42,500 bases of DNA, taken from assembly GCA_031835245.1 (NCBI GenBank), contig JAVKOQ010000086.1, forward strand, positions 62,501 through 105,000. Direction: 5' to 3'. The position numbers and the translations under genes are program-made. This document shows, one piece after another, positions 10,020 through 23,282 of the stretch. The DNA comes from Balamuthia mandrillaris. Lineage: Eukaryota > Discosea > Longamoebia > Balamuthiidae. The first letter of the stretch is position 1. Every line of letters starts with the position of its first letter. Below the pieces are notes generated by a model. That model did no database searches and had not been told where the DNA came from. It saw only the letters and a program-made list of their open reading frames with translations.

Positions 10020-11486
10020 TCACTCCGCATGTTGCTGCTCTTCCTCCTATTACCAACGATACCAAACACAGGTTTAACATCGCAAACCACGTATGCAATA
10101 AAAACGAGAGAAGAAAAGAAGAGAGTGACGTACCAACGCCTGCTGCTGTTGTTCGATGGCAAGTAGCTTGGCGTGTTTCCGAGCAAGGTAAGCCTGCCGC
10201 CATTTCGGCACGTGGGCAATGAGACTGATGACAACCTCTATGAAGATGAGCCCGATGATGATCCACTCGAGGCGGTGGCTCTGGAACTTGTCCTTCTCGG
10301 ACTGCATGGTGTCGTAGATGCGGTTGAGCACCTCGAGCTGCTTCTCGAGGACGCGGAGGCGGCCCTGTAGGTCCAGGTAGCGACAAAACTGGCCCCATAT
10401 CATCTCCTGGCGGTCAAAGTCCCAAAAGATGTCGGGATGGAAGCTGAACTCGGCGTTGTTGATGTTGATGGTCATGAGGCCGACGAGGATGTTGCCCATG
10501 GTGCGGCCGACTTGGAGGGGCGGCATGACGGCCTTGCCGTGGGTGGCCAGCTCGTGGGGAAACTGCTGGGAGGAGGACCAGCTCTCCTCCAGCGTGGACT
10601 CGAAGAGGCCCAGCTTGACGCTCTGCCCGAGGGCGTAGGCCACGGGCAGCTTGACCTCCAGGCGGTCGCTCTCGAGGGTGATGGTGTCGCCAGAGGGTCC
10701 ACCCACGCCCGTCTTGTCCCCGTAGGTGAACTCGAACTCCTCCTCGTCGGGCGTTAAGTAGCGGGAGGGTCCCAGGCGGTACTCCGCCACACGCTCCAGG
10801 AAGCGGCTGTAGGCCTCCGAGGTGATGCCCCACGTCACGAAGCTGCCAAAGTTGAAGACGAAGATCTCCTCCCCAGCCCCGTTCTTCAGCTGCAACACGT
10901 TGCGGTGCGTGAAGCCCACCTTGAAGTCCAGGAAGGGCTCCTCCTGCAGGCTGCGCTGCAGGCTCTTCAGCGCGTAGCTCTGCGCCGTGCAGATGGCGAT
11001 GCATTTCTGCGGCATGAACTTGAACTTTTCATCCTGGTTCAGCTCGAAGCCCAGGGACTCCTCGAACTCTTGCTCCGCCTTGTCCCGCGTCTCCATCGGA
11101 GGTACTGGCACGTTGTTGTTGTGGTTGCTGCTCACTTTGGCGCCTTCCACGGAAGAGTGTTGTTGTGAGTAGCGCCTGACCGGTGAAGAGCGGCGGGGAG
11201 GTAAGAGGGGCAGCGTGCGAGATAAAGCGGGTGGTTGGTTGGCAGAGATGAAGAGAGGTTGGTGATGGAGGTTGCGCCGAGCAAAAGAGGGCAGAAGCAG
11301 CAAGCCCGTTCGGTTTGAGGACGAAAAGGATGAAAAAGCGGAGAAGAAAGAGAGTCGAACATTGTGGGATGTCCGTCTTACGGACCCACCACAAGGCCAC
11401 CAGTGCTGCTGGACCTTTGCGAAAAAACTTGGCGACGGCCGCCTCAGCGCCGAGGCCGACTCTGCAGCAGCCGGAACAAAGCTCAT
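10020..11486 (-). CDS. RMND1/DUF155-family mitochondrial inner-membrane protein, 459 aa
   Basis: Exons 11486-10134 and 10046-10020; the intron has donor GTACGT and acceptor AATAG, and the second exon adds EEEQQHAE and a TGA. I chose ATG 11486 rather than the upstream in-frame ATG at 11597 because it begins an Arg/Ser-rich, acid-poor leader typical of a mitochondrial presequence. The DUF155 core spans about residues 155-400 (FNFGSFVTWG, EEFEFTYGDK, LPVAYALGQSVKL, RTMGNILVGLMTININ, FWDFDRQEMIWGQFCRYLDL). A coiled segment and a single hydrophobic helix follow (WIIIGLIFIEVVISLI), the family's C-terminal anchor. RMND1 and yeast relatives support mitochondrial translation at the inner membrane. The coding sequence is more GC-rich than its neighbours. 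Confidence 0.88.
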
Positions 11487-11665
11487 CCCCGCTCTCCCGT
11501 GGTCTCCTCTCCCGCTACTTTTTTTTTTGGTTTGGCAGAGGGGAATGGCAAGAATGTTTGGAATGTTTTCTTCGAAAAATGAATTTTTTTTGCACAAATA
11601 TCAAAAAAAATTTGGTGGTGGTCGGAGGATCAGCAAAAGGGACAGTCAGGCGGCAAGTCGGTCCT

Positions 11666-14393
<2,728 letters not shown>

Positions 14394-14396
14394 CTT

Positions 14397-14603
14397 TTAT
14401 TTTCCTTTTAATTGATTATTGTTAATTTTTGGTGAGGTGTTTGCTTCTCCACTCACCAAAGCTGATGCATTTAAAAAGCTGAGTGTGTGCTGCTTACTTT
14501 TTCCACAATAGAAGTCCTTCTCATCTACAATAGTTGGCTTGGCTATTGGGCAACAAGTACAGCCAACACAACAAGATGGAGATAATATATCTTGGGCTTT
14601 CAC
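14397..14603 (-). pseudogene. DDE_4 (Harbinger/IS5-like) transposase fragment
   Basis: A short frame reads CCPIAKPTIVDEKDFYCGKSKQHTLSF, aligning by eye with the T-CP---(n)-FYSGKKKQHT block of the transposase at 15834-15603. It ends 4 bp from the NDOR1 start codon. Only this block is recognisable, and it differs enough from the nearby copy to be a separate family member. Confidence 0.5.
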
Positions 14604-14697
14604 AACAACATTTCCTTTGGATGCTTTACTTTCTTGGGTTTATCCAACAGATGATCAAGCAAGTGCAGTGCTTCAAGTTGACTGAAAAACATTCCCG

Positions 14698-15330
14698 TTG
14701 AAACAGGCCCTCTCTCATCTTCGTGCAAGCCAAGCAGACCACGATAAGCTCTTGGTCAAGCAGGCTAGTGATGCTTCCTCTTTGTCTGACCACATCAACC
14801 ATCTTGATCAGAAGTGGGAAACTTTTGCAGACTTGCTCTCTAATGACATCAAAGAAGATAGGAAAAAGAATGATGCAGCTCTTGCGGCCCTTAAGGATTC
14901 AATCTCTCAATTACAAGATCTACTAAAGGCCCAACTTGCAGATAATAGATGGAAGGACAATGGTTGTGGCTCTGGGTCTAGCTCTTCGTTGTCTAACGAA
15001 GAGGAGGAAGAAGAGGAGAAGGAGAAGAGAAAACCTATGCTCAATCTAACAGCACGCCATCAAGACTTACAACAATGTACTGCCAAACACAACACTGGTG
15101 ACAGCTTGGGTGATGTTCGGCGATGCAGAGTCTGCTTACTGCAGAAACGCTGCCAACCTTCCATGGCAAGCCAAGCGAGGATCCAAACATCTTTTTGACC
15201 TTGTTTGACTGCTGTTGGCGGGATTAGAGCTTAATGAGAGCCCTAAATAAGACTTTCAGGTTCGTTCAGTACTACCAAGCCACTCAGAGATTAATGTATC
15301 CCAACTATGAAGATGTTGCCTATTTTCAAT
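14698..15330 (+). mobile_element. Gag-like fossil of an LTR-type retroelement
   Basis: A coiled-coil, acidic open stretch (QADHDKLLVKQASDASSLSD, EEEEEEEKEKRK) is followed by residues typical of the start of a retroelement capsid (LPTFHGKPSEDPNIF). It is broken, with several breaks, and has no recognisable LTRs. It ends at the left edge of the Harbinger-like element. Confidence 0.4.
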
Positions 15331-15353
15331 AATAGACCTGAGGGAACGAAGGT

Positions 15354-16190
15354 TTATTTGCGAGTCAAAGGAAAAAAACATAAATCAATGTTTACAATAC
15401 AAACAATAAGGGTAAAGCATGAAGAATGAAACTCTAATGAGTGACGCCAAGTGGTATGTAAGTGGTTGAAAACTTTTAGACGACGAATCGCCCTCTCCAC
15501 TTCCACTCGTTCTGCTCCCAACAGCCGGTTAAACACTTGAGCCAACTCGCCCAAGCTTTGTCCTCGCTCTCTCTTGATGGGAGTAAAAAAACTTGGCTCG
15601 CCTCAGTAAGCAAGGTCGCCTAAAAGGATCTCACGAATGGAAAGGTAATTGAGAACGCCTTGACGAGCAATTGTGAGGTCATGTACTGAACCTGGAAAAG
15701 GGCCGTTGACCCAGGAAAAGAGCTCCGTCGCCAAGTCCCACACGAGTTCGTATTTGACTGTGTGCTGCTTTTTTTTGCCAGAATAAAATGTACGTTGAGT
15801 GTTGGCATTCATAGAACGCTGAACAGGACACTCTGTAGTGTCTATGATGCCTGTGACTAAAGGTCGGTGGAGAACTTGGCCGTGACACCGATCAAAGTGC
15901 TTTACAAGCAAAAAAAAAAAAAAAATGAAAAAAAATGAAAAAGAAAAAACAAGAAAAAAGATTAGAGCAAGGAAAGAAGAATGACAGTAAAGAGAAAAAG
16001 AAAAGAAGAAAGAAAAAAATGGAGAAACAAGAAGAAGTACAACAACAAAAAGAAAGAGCAAAAGTGAAAAGGAGAGAGAGAAAGGGAGAGGAGGAGAGGG
16101 AAGGGGAAGTAATAAAAAACCTTGAACATAGTGACGAGTGGTTCCAATAATGCTTCAACGACATGATGAACCCAAAATCGAAATGGAAAG
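15354..16190 (-). pseudogene. DDE_4 transposase of the Harbinger-like element
   Basis: The upstream exon (FWVHHVVEALLEPLVTMFK) appears to splice at a GTTTTTT donor near 16120, across a purine-rich (plus strand) intron, to an acceptor near 15905. Then come HFDRCHGQ, GIIDTTECPVQRS, FYSGKKKQHTVKYELVWD, GPFPGSVHDLTI and ILLGDLAY. One in-frame TGA at 15605-15603 follows, after which the frame resumes with FFTPIKRERGQ, VFNRLLGAERVEVERAIRRLK and a final WRHSLEFH. The DDE triad is visible as D of GIIDTTE, D of GDLAY and E of RVEVERAI. The single stop makes it a pseudogene unless it is read through. The N-terminus is unclear. Confidence 0.7.
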
Positions 16191-16942
16191 AACTAGAAAA
16201 ACAGATGAAGCCAAAAAAAAAAGGTAATGGTAGTTGCTCTTTGCCTTTAAGTGCTCTTGCTAACAACTTTTGTTTACAAGCACCCCCACCCTCAACCTCC
16301 GTGATTAATGACCTTTTTGCGTTGAGAAACAACACAAGACGAACTGCTGAGCCTTTCTTAGTTCAGGAAGCAGAAGAAGCAATGGGCTTTTCTGAAGAGG
16401 AGGAAAAGGAAGAAGAAGAGGAAGAAGAAGAAGAACCGCCTGAGCCACAATACTAAAAGGTGGCTGTACAGCAACCAAACAACACTCATCACACTTCACC
16501 AACACAAAGGCTCAAGCGCAAACGCCTTTCTTCTTCATCACCACTACCACATCAACTCACTCCATCACCACAACAAGACATCTGGTTTTGGCGTGCTCAG
16601 ATGACTGATGCTGTGGTCTTGGTTCTGCGAAATCTTCCAGGCTACCGGGCGGAAGTAAAATGAGATGAAACCGACCAAAACAAAATATGGGTGATCATCA
16701 AAAGGCTTCCATTGTTGGAAGTTGAACTGCAGGCCATATTTTCTGCGATGCAACTGCATGGTGTTGGGCAAGATGCATGGCGGTCAGCGAACCAAGCTAA
16801 GACCTTTCAATTTCCTCTTATATTTTCAAATAGGTTAGAATGGTCATCTACATGGCATATGATAGAGAAAGGAGGATTTTATTTTTGGACCATTCCCTTT
16901 CAACTTGATAACAATGAAGAAGAAAGTGTGCAAGTGTTTTAA
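16163..16942 (+). other. Open plus-strand region of the Harbinger-like element
   Basis: An open frame 16163-16456 ends in an acidic run (EEEEKEEEE, PPEPQY). Two further open pieces follow with ordinary composition (DIWFWRAQMTDAVVLVLRNL; HMIEKGGFYFWTIPF). Harbinger elements usually carry a second, DNA-binding gene, and this may be its remnant, but no SANT/MADF signature is visible. Confidence 0.3.
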
Positions 16943-17000
16943 ATAAAATAAAAACACATTTAAAGTGAGTAGAATAAACTCTCGTTCCCTCAGGTCTAAT

Positions 17001-17391
17001 TATTGCAGTAGAAAGAATAAAAAATTTACTAACTTTGTGGGTCATGAATTTGCTATGTTCATATTTGTGGCTTGTGAGGTATTTTGTGGTTTGTGTGGTT
17101 TGTAATTTTAGAAAAAGGTACACCATTTCTTCAGTTTTGTAGCAACCAATTGGAGTTTATAAAAAAACTCCACACCAATAAAAACGTGCCAACAAATACT
17201 ACAAACTGAGCCACAAACTACATGATTCTTGAATTTGTGGTTTGTAGTTTTGTTTGTGGTTTGTTTGTGGTTTGTGATTTTGCTATGTTTCTTTTTGGTT
17301 TTTTGATAATAATCACAATTGTAACGATAATTTTATTTTTTGCCTTTTTTTTGTTGACTTATTACTTCCAAGCCAACAAGCCTTTGTTACT
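17001..17391. repeat. TTTGTGG-rich low-complexity stretch, no gene
   Basis: Irregular repeats of TTTGTGG and TTGTGG at 17030-17110 and 17235-17280 flank a short hairpin-forming stretch near 17150-17185 (GGAGTTTAT / AAACTCC). No coding feature is seen. Confidence 0.6.
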
Positions 17392-17640
17392 ATGGAGAAA
17401 AAGACGAAAAAAGAAACAAAGGCAACACCACCAAGAAAAACAAAAAAAACGTGGAACAACAATGAAGTGGAGAAGCTACTTGCAGGCTTAGAAGCAAACA
17501 AATCTTATGAAGAGTTAGCAGCTGAACTTCAGGTAACTCCAGCACAAGTTTGCTCAAAAGTCTCTAGTATTCAAAAACAACAAAAAATGCACAATATTCC
17601 ATCTCAAAAAGAACGTAAAATTATTAATCTCTCTTCTCCT
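17392..17640 (+). CDS. SANT/Myb-like domain ORF, partial
   Basis: Starts MEKKTKKETKATPP; residues about 19-60 read KTWNNNEVEKLLAGLEANKS, YEELAAELQ and TPAQVCSKVSSIQ, the helix-turn-helix pattern of SANT/Myb domains (Trp, then L-A-L, then a Q-V recognition helix). The frame then passes into T-rich sequence and stops at 17754. A separate acidic stretch (DEAGEDEESEEEE) precedes the LTR copy at 17862. Harbinger elements carry SANT proteins, but this lies outside the TIRs of 15334-16997. It may be a fragment of another copy. Confidence 0.45.
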
Positions 17641-17861
17641 TCATTGTTTTTTCTATTTTCCTTTCACTTTCTTTCTTTTTTAAAAGACTTACTTTTATGC
17701 TTGTTGTTGGTTGATTTAGTTACTATTCTTTCAAGAGAAGGAAAATCACCATGAAAGCGACACTGTGTTGTAGATGAAGCAGGTGAGGATGAGGAAAGTG
17801 AGGAAGAGGAAACAGAAAACGAGTGGGAAGAACCTGTTTATACGTGTGTACCATTGCAATA

Positions 17862-17982
17862 TGTTGGAAAACCAACAATTCGCATCATTGTGACTTCCTG
17901 TCGACACTCTCCCTGGATACCCCAAATTCTCTCACCCCTTTTTATTTTCCCTTTTTCCTTACAACACATTCAAAGCACACAC
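17862..17982 (+). mobile_element. Partial LTR, family A
   Basis: Begins TGTTGGAAAACCAAC and follows the sequence of the LTR at 41751-41961 for about 120 bp (SPWIPQIL-coding block), then ends. It is a fossil fragment without internal sequence. Confidence 0.7.
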
Positions 17983-18736
17983 CACCAAATAAAAAGTTAT
18001 AAAATATAATTATGATGCTTTTAAAAGTTAATTTTTTACAAAACACTTTAAACTAAGGGAGATCCTGAAAAGAATAAATGGAAATATTAGTATAAAACTT
18101 AAAAAAAAGAAAAGTCTAAAAAAAAGAGTGAACTGCATAAACAATGATGAAAAGCTTATTTCAGAACTTACCTTGTATTGGGTAGTAAGGGTACTATCTG
18201 ACTTTAATCCAGACCTGTCTACAAATAATCTTGCACAACCTTCTCCATGAAATTCTGTCCAAATCACATCCCCTGGGCTCATACTCACTCATTAGGGAAA
18301 TTTTCCTTTCATTTCACTTTTTGTTTTTGTTGATGGAGACTGTTGTCTTTCTGACTCCTCCAGCAGAAATTGGTATTCTCTTCTCCTTTCTTTCTCCTCT
18401 CTCATCTCTGGCAGCTATATCTACTGGACATAACAAAAGCTGAGAAAGACCCAACTGCTGGAAATGGAACATGTACTAGGGTCTGTCTTTTAAAAACCCC
18501 AAAGGTGTTGGACATGAGACCTACTACCACAGGGGACCTTGGCATCAAGTCCAATGACCAAGTCAACAAGAACTAAGGATGGATCAGCTACCCTTTCATT
18601 GGCTGCAAGGACAACAACAAAGCAAATTTTCCAAAAGTAGAGCATTGCTTGGACCTCCTCTATACTACGTCTCAGCCTCTTGGCTTTCTCTTGCTTCTTA
18701 GTATAAGTGAGGGTCCTAGTGATGGCAGGAGCTATT
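17983..18736. other. Intergenic, AT-rich, no gene recognised
   Basis: Short open frames on both strands lack family signatures. A minus-strand frame at 18490-18777 (RTLTYTKKQEKAKRLRRSIE) has ordinary composition but is unsupported. Confidence 0.4.
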
Positions 18737-18943
18737 TCATTGGTAAAATCACTGACACTTATCTGAAGACTCCTCATGTAACAATGTTATATCCCTTCAT
18801 CAGTCTTTTTTCTTTTCCCTTTCTCCTAGTGTACTTTGAAGCAACATCAGAGATTCACTTTCCTTGGCCTTTCTCTATTCTCTTGAATACACTTCTTGTC
18901 TCATCATAAACTCTTTTATTTCTATAGTTGGATGCAACCAATA
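18737..18943 (+). mobile_element. Old solo LTR, family B
   Basis: Starts near TTGGTAAAATCACTGACAC and ends near TTGGATGCAACCA, parallel through its length to the 235-bp LTRs at 36504 and 41178 (same GTGTACTTTGAAGCAAC block). It is markedly diverged from them, so older. No internal sequence adjoins it. Confidence 0.65.
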
Positions 18944-19343
18944 AGTTTTCTGGAGTTGATATAAATGATGTTTCTACAATAGAGCTAGACTTCTTAAACT
19001 ATCTTTAGTTCTGTAGGTCTATGGTAAGGCAAATAGGGAAACTTTGCTTCAAAAAGAATTAAATATAATTTTTTTGTGAATATTTTGATTAAAGAAAAAA
19101 TAATTTCCAATAAGGGGTGCCCTTTTTTGTTTAGAATGTGTAAATATAAGTAAAAGTAGAAACAAGGCAAGCAATGTGGCAACAGAAATGGTTGGTCCAT
19201 ATCACAGATTTCAACAAGAGAAGGGCAAATAAAGAGGCAATGGAGCTATTATATTGAACAGGCATTATTACAAATTTTGTACTCAAAGAGAACCATTACA
19301 TTGCTTTCTCATAATACCAATCCCTATCTTTCCTTGTTTATAT
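18944..19343. other. AT-rich intergenic, no feature seen
   Basis: No open frame above background and no repeat matched within the window. Confidence 0.4.
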
Positions 19344-19622
19344 GTTTCTTTCTTTCATTTTATTAAAGGTTTTTTTCCTTTGCCCATTGAGTTGGTGTCT
19401 ATTAGGTTGTTTTCCTACTGGCCTTATCACAATTATTTACATTTTGTTAAATAAATGCAACTACTTAACAAATTGAAATAACCAATAAAATAACAAATGA
19501 ATTCAAACAAAAACAATAGAAGCATGTATTTAAAATGACTATAATAAGGCTGATAAAGAAACAACCTAACTGACACCAACTTGAAGAATGAAGCAAAAGA
19601 CCTTTATTAAAATGAAAGAAAG
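19344..19622. repeat. Inverted repeat pair, about 85-bp arms
   Basis: Plus arm 19344-19430 (TTTCATTTTATTAAAGG ... GGCCTTATCAC) and a diverged reverse-complement arm 19542-19622 with a spacer of about 110 bp. A third copy in the minus sense lies at about 34519-34604, at the left edge of the outer chromovirus fossil. This suggests a foldback/MITE-like family or an unrecognised LTR end. Confidence 0.6.
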
Positions 19623-20227
19623 CATAAAAAAAAGGAGGATCTATACTAATAATCAAAAAGCTGCTTTTCTGTGTGTTGATTGTTTGTGAAGAACAGATTT
19701 TAATAATCTTATAAGGTCTTCCTTTTCAACTACATCAAAGTTTCTTAAACTCACCCATTGACATCATCTTGAAGTGAATGAGTACCAAGTTGCTAACCTT
19801 AGACTCTTCCTTTAGTTTTCTATGTTACTTCTAAATCTTTTTTTGCATTGCAGGAAGCAACATTAAATGTATCCTTCTTTCTTGCTTCCATCAACACATT
19901 TCTTTTCTAAATACTTTCTCATTCTTGACTTGTATTTAAAGTGTTTGTGAAATGTAACTTATTCTAGAAAAAACGAAGAAAACAAGAAGGAATCTCTGTC
20001 ATTGCTTGAAAGTACACCAAGAGAAAGGGAAAACGTGAAAAGGAAAGAAAGGAAAATGTAAGCACAGGTGCTGAGTAGTCATAACACCTGTGAAAGAAAA
20101 GAGCTGTTGAAAGAAAGGTTAGAACCAACGACTAGTATGGGTTTCATCCCATGAAGTCTTGTTGTTATCAAAGAGGTGTTGGCTTTGTGTTATCAACATT
20201 TGTTAAAAGTATACAGATTGAAAGAAA
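19623..20227. other. AT-rich intergenic, no gene
   Basis: Only background-length open frames. The end grades into the minisatellite. Confidence 0.4.
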
Positions 20228-20742
20228 AACAAAATGATTTGTTGAAAGTGAAAAACAAAAAGATGAGGAAAGACAATGATTTAAAGGAAGTGTGCACATA
20301 TGCACAAATCAAAGAATAACAAAAAGATGGAGAAGAGAAAATGATTTGTTGGAAGTGTGCATGCATGTGTAGATTGAAAAAAAAAGATGGGGAAGAGAAA
20401 ATGATTTATTAGATTTGTTAGAAGTGCGCACACATGCACAGATTGAAGATGGAAGAGAAAATGATTTGTTAGAAATGTACACAAGTGTACAGAGTGAAGA
20501 TGAGGAGAGAAAATGATTTATAACAAGTGCTCACAAGTGCACAAACTGAAGCAATGAGGATAAAAAGATTTATAGGAAGTAAGCACACATGTGCAGATTG
20601 AAGAAAAACGAAAAAATGGAGAAGAGAAAATGATTTGAGGAAGTGTGTACACAAGCACAGATTGAAGAAAAACAAAAAGATGGCGGAGAGAAATGATTTA
20701 TAGGAAGTGCGCACACATGTACAGATTGAAGAAAAACGAAAG
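20228..20742. repeat. Minisatellite, about eight units of 49-70 bp
   Basis: The unit is roughly GGAAGTGTGCACACATGCAC, then AGATTGAAGAAAAAC, then AAAAGATGGAGAAGAG, then AAAATGATTTGTTA. Units start near 20286, 20350, 20420, 20470, 20525, 20576, 20638 and 20704. Length varies in the A/G-rich half, while the GTGCACAC-type near-palindromic half is kept. No protein is proposed. Confidence 0.8.
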
Positions 20743-21143
20743 TGCATATATATAGCTTGCAGATAAAGATTACCTCACCAACTTGAAGTTTGCAGCAGGC
20801 AGCAGACAACTGAAGCATGTTTCCTGTTTTCTTCTTTCCTTTCTTTTCTTTCCTTACCTCCTTTTTTCTTCTGTTTATGTCGACAAAAATCCAACTGGAC
20901 ACTGTAGCAATCTGCCAATCCTTTATTTCTTTATGATGGCATTCATCAGTGAGCTTCATGACTATGACACTGATGGTGGTACCAGCACTCCTCATTCTTC
21001 TTATAGTTTGTGTTCTTTTCTCTTTTTTCTCTGTTTCTCTTTCTCATTTTTTCTTTTTCTCTCTCTTATTTTCTTGCTCTTGCCATATTCTCTCCTATAT
21101 CTCAAGCATTTACTATGTTTTCCCTGCGCATGACCAGGAGGAG
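20743..21143. other. No supported gene
   Basis: A plus-strand frame (20783-21133) is Phe/Leu/Ser-rich because the DNA is TTTC-rich. I see no family signature. Confidence 0.4.
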
Positions 21144-21680
21144 TGTTGTAAAATAAGAATGGGAATGATGGCGGAGACAAAGTAAGTACGAGACCCAAAC
21201 TTAATTTACTAAAAGTGAAGAGTACAAGTGATAGTAAAGTATCTTGTGTTTTGTTGTAAGTTGTCCCGAGAGGAAAAAGAAGAAGAAGCAAGGAGAGGCA
21301 GTATTTAAGCTAGAACAATTATCCAAAAAAGAAGAACAGAGAATATCAGCATAAAAGGGCAGAGAGAGAAAACAACAAAAAAGGAGAAGTTCAAGAAAGG
21401 AGAAGTTGGACACCGAGAGGTTTCCTCAGGTCAACAGGCATGAGGGAGAGGTCGACAGGAAGAGAAGAAGGGCTATTTTTTGGAGTTTTCCAACAGGAGG
21501 TCAGCAGTGGTAAGAGAGCATGAGCACACTCTGGTACAAGGACCTGCCCTGAGGAAGCAAAGGGCCTACTGTAGAGTCTCTAAGGGCCTTGCTACCAGAA
21601 AGGAAAGGGTAGGAGAAGGGTCCGGGATAAATCCAACATGAGGAGTTTTGAGATAAGTGTTGGTGATTTTACCAACAACA
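21144..21680. mobile_element. Possible solo LTR, with a family B tip
   Basis: The block starts TGTTGTAAAAT and ends ATTTTACCAACAACA, giving short inverted ends. Its last about 60 bp (21620-21677) is the reverse complement of the first 60 bp of family B LTRs. Either it is one LTR of a related family, or a reversed family B fragment next to unrelated sequence. Confidence 0.35.
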
Positions 21681-22387
21681 AGTTAAGTATTATCCCTTTT
21701 GATAATATTTGTGTATAAAACAATGGTCAAGGCTTTTATGTATAACACTGAGCTGGGCCAAAATGCTAGTTTTTATAACATTTTCTAGGATGCAAATTGT
21801 AAAACCTTCAAAGATAATACTACCAGTGTAGTTCCCTTCAGCAGTTTTTCACTGGGATGTTGGATAGAATCAGAAGTCCTGGTCTGTGTTGTACTAGTTG
21901 ATAGAGTCACTGCACTTAAAAAAATGTAGGTCACTGCTTTTCTCCTGGTGGAACCACTTTAGCTATCAACACCCTCAGCTCTCCTTTCTTTTGTATCTCC
22001 TATCCTTCCTTTCCTTTTTTTGTTTAGAATGTATTTATTATTCTTGAGTTTTTATTACTCTCATCAACAGGAAATAAGGACACCAGTTGATATCTGGTCA
22101 TTTGACAACAGTTACTATAGTTTTTAGCAAGTTTGATGTCAAAAAACAGATGTCAACTGATATAACCAAACTTACTTTCATATAGTAAGGAGGACCTCTT
22201 CTATTTACCATTTTCTATCAACGAGATAGATATATTAAAAATAATTTTGAATTTATTTCCTTTTCTACCTCTTTTTCTTGCTAAGCAAAGATGGCACTTT
22301 TCCCACAATGTAGGTAACAAGATGTCCTATTGGAAATGATTAGTTTCATGATGTTCTTATGTGGAAGAATTTTGTCCTTAAAAAGAT
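21681..22387. other. Intergenic with one small LTR B fragment
   Basis: At 21972-22015 the plus strand matches the CCCTCAGCTCTCCTTTC part of family B LTRs. Nothing else is recognised. Confidence 0.45.
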
Positions 22388-22592
22388 TGTTGATAGGGAA
22401 TAACCCTGTGGATCAAGAAAGGGATGGCATATAAGCAACTCTGGGTTTAGTTACATAAAAAAAGGTCCAAAGTGTATACATTGAATGTATCACAAAAAAA
22501 AGGGGAAAATAAAAAGGGCAAGAAAATTTGGAGGTATCCAGGGAAAGTGTCGACAGGAAGTCATAATGAGAGAAATAGTTGATTTTCTAACA
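22388..22592 (-). mobile_element. Solo LTR, family A
   Basis: The reverse complement begins TGTTAGAAAATCAAC and ends TTCCCTATCAACA, co-linear over its 205 bp with the 41751-41961 LTR. GAT lies at both edges, at most a partial target duplication. No internal sequence remains, consistent with LTR-LTR recombination. Confidence 0.7.
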
Positions 22593-23282
22593 GATAGTTG
22601 TACATACTGTAACACTATAGTAGAAAACAGTGTTTTAACCAAAAAATCAAGATAACATAGCCTTATCACTACAATGTCATTAGGGAAAAGCTTGGCTAAT
22701 GCTCAGCTAACATCAACCAATCATTGATATCTGTATACCTCTGCTGAACTCCAACTTTACTAATCTACATTATGGATTCCTAGTGGTGTTTATTTATTTT
22801 TTCTTACTTTAATTTTTTTATTTTAGCAACTATCAACATACACAACCAACAAGTAGATTCATTTCTCATTCTGTCTTAGCTTTTATCAGCACCTAGCTCA
22901 TGTTTGCTTCTTGTTATTTCTCATAGTTCTTTCTCATGAAATTAGGAACTTTCTTGTTTTCCTTTTGACACATGTTTGGATCTTTCTCATTTCTTTTCTT
23001 TTATCTTTTCCATATTTTTCTCTTGAAACAAGGAACACAGAGCAGGAACATATACATACACACACTTTGTTATGACACTTTCCTCCATTAAAGCCTATTT
23101 CTAGTCTTATTTATTTGCATACATTCTTTTATTATTCGTTTAAGTTAACAATTAGAGCTCTTTGAACTGATAATAACAAAATTAAATGTTAGTATAGTTT
23201 TTATATTGTAGAATAACAACTTTTTCAGAGATACCAGTGTCTATGCAAGTTAAGCCAACCTTCAGTCTGTAATAACAAGCAA
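22593..23282. other. AT-rich intergenic, no gene
   Basis: No open frame of note and no repeat partner found in the window. Confidence 0.4.

Larger units (their letters stand above)
15334..16997. mobile_element. PIF/Harbinger-like DNA transposon, 1664 bp
   Basis: Terminal inverted repeats AGACCTGAGGGAACGA+RRGTTTATT at 15334-15358 and 16973-16997 match at 23 of 25 positions. Both ends are flanked by AAT (15331-15333 and 16998-17000), a 3-bp target duplication as Harbinger/IS5-type enzymes make. Inside are a DDE_4 transposase (minus) and an open plus-strand region with acidic and Pro-rich stretches. The near-identical TIRs suggest fairly recent movement. Confidence 0.8.

Noticed and set aside
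10414-11004. Long minus-strand alternate frame rich in His, Arg and Gly
   Set aside because: Shadow of the GC-rich RMND1-like coding sequence in another frame.
14440-14603. Cys-rich minus-strand peptide considered as a Dre2-like or metallothionein partner of NDOR1
   Set aside because: CCPIAKP...FYCGKSKQHT fits a DDE_4 transposase block better than any Fe-S or metal-binding motif.
17030-17280. TTTGTGG repeats as an internal telomere-like array
   Set aside because: The units are irregular and mixed with other sequence, with no fixed period.
20228-20742. CRISPR-like array
   Set aside because: Units are contiguous, diverged and unequal in length with no unique spacers; this is a minisatellite in eukaryotic DNA.
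20783-21133. Plus-strand hydrophobic frame that could be a membrane protein
   Set aside because: Its Phe/Leu/Ser content follows TTTC-rich DNA, and there is no start context or family signature.
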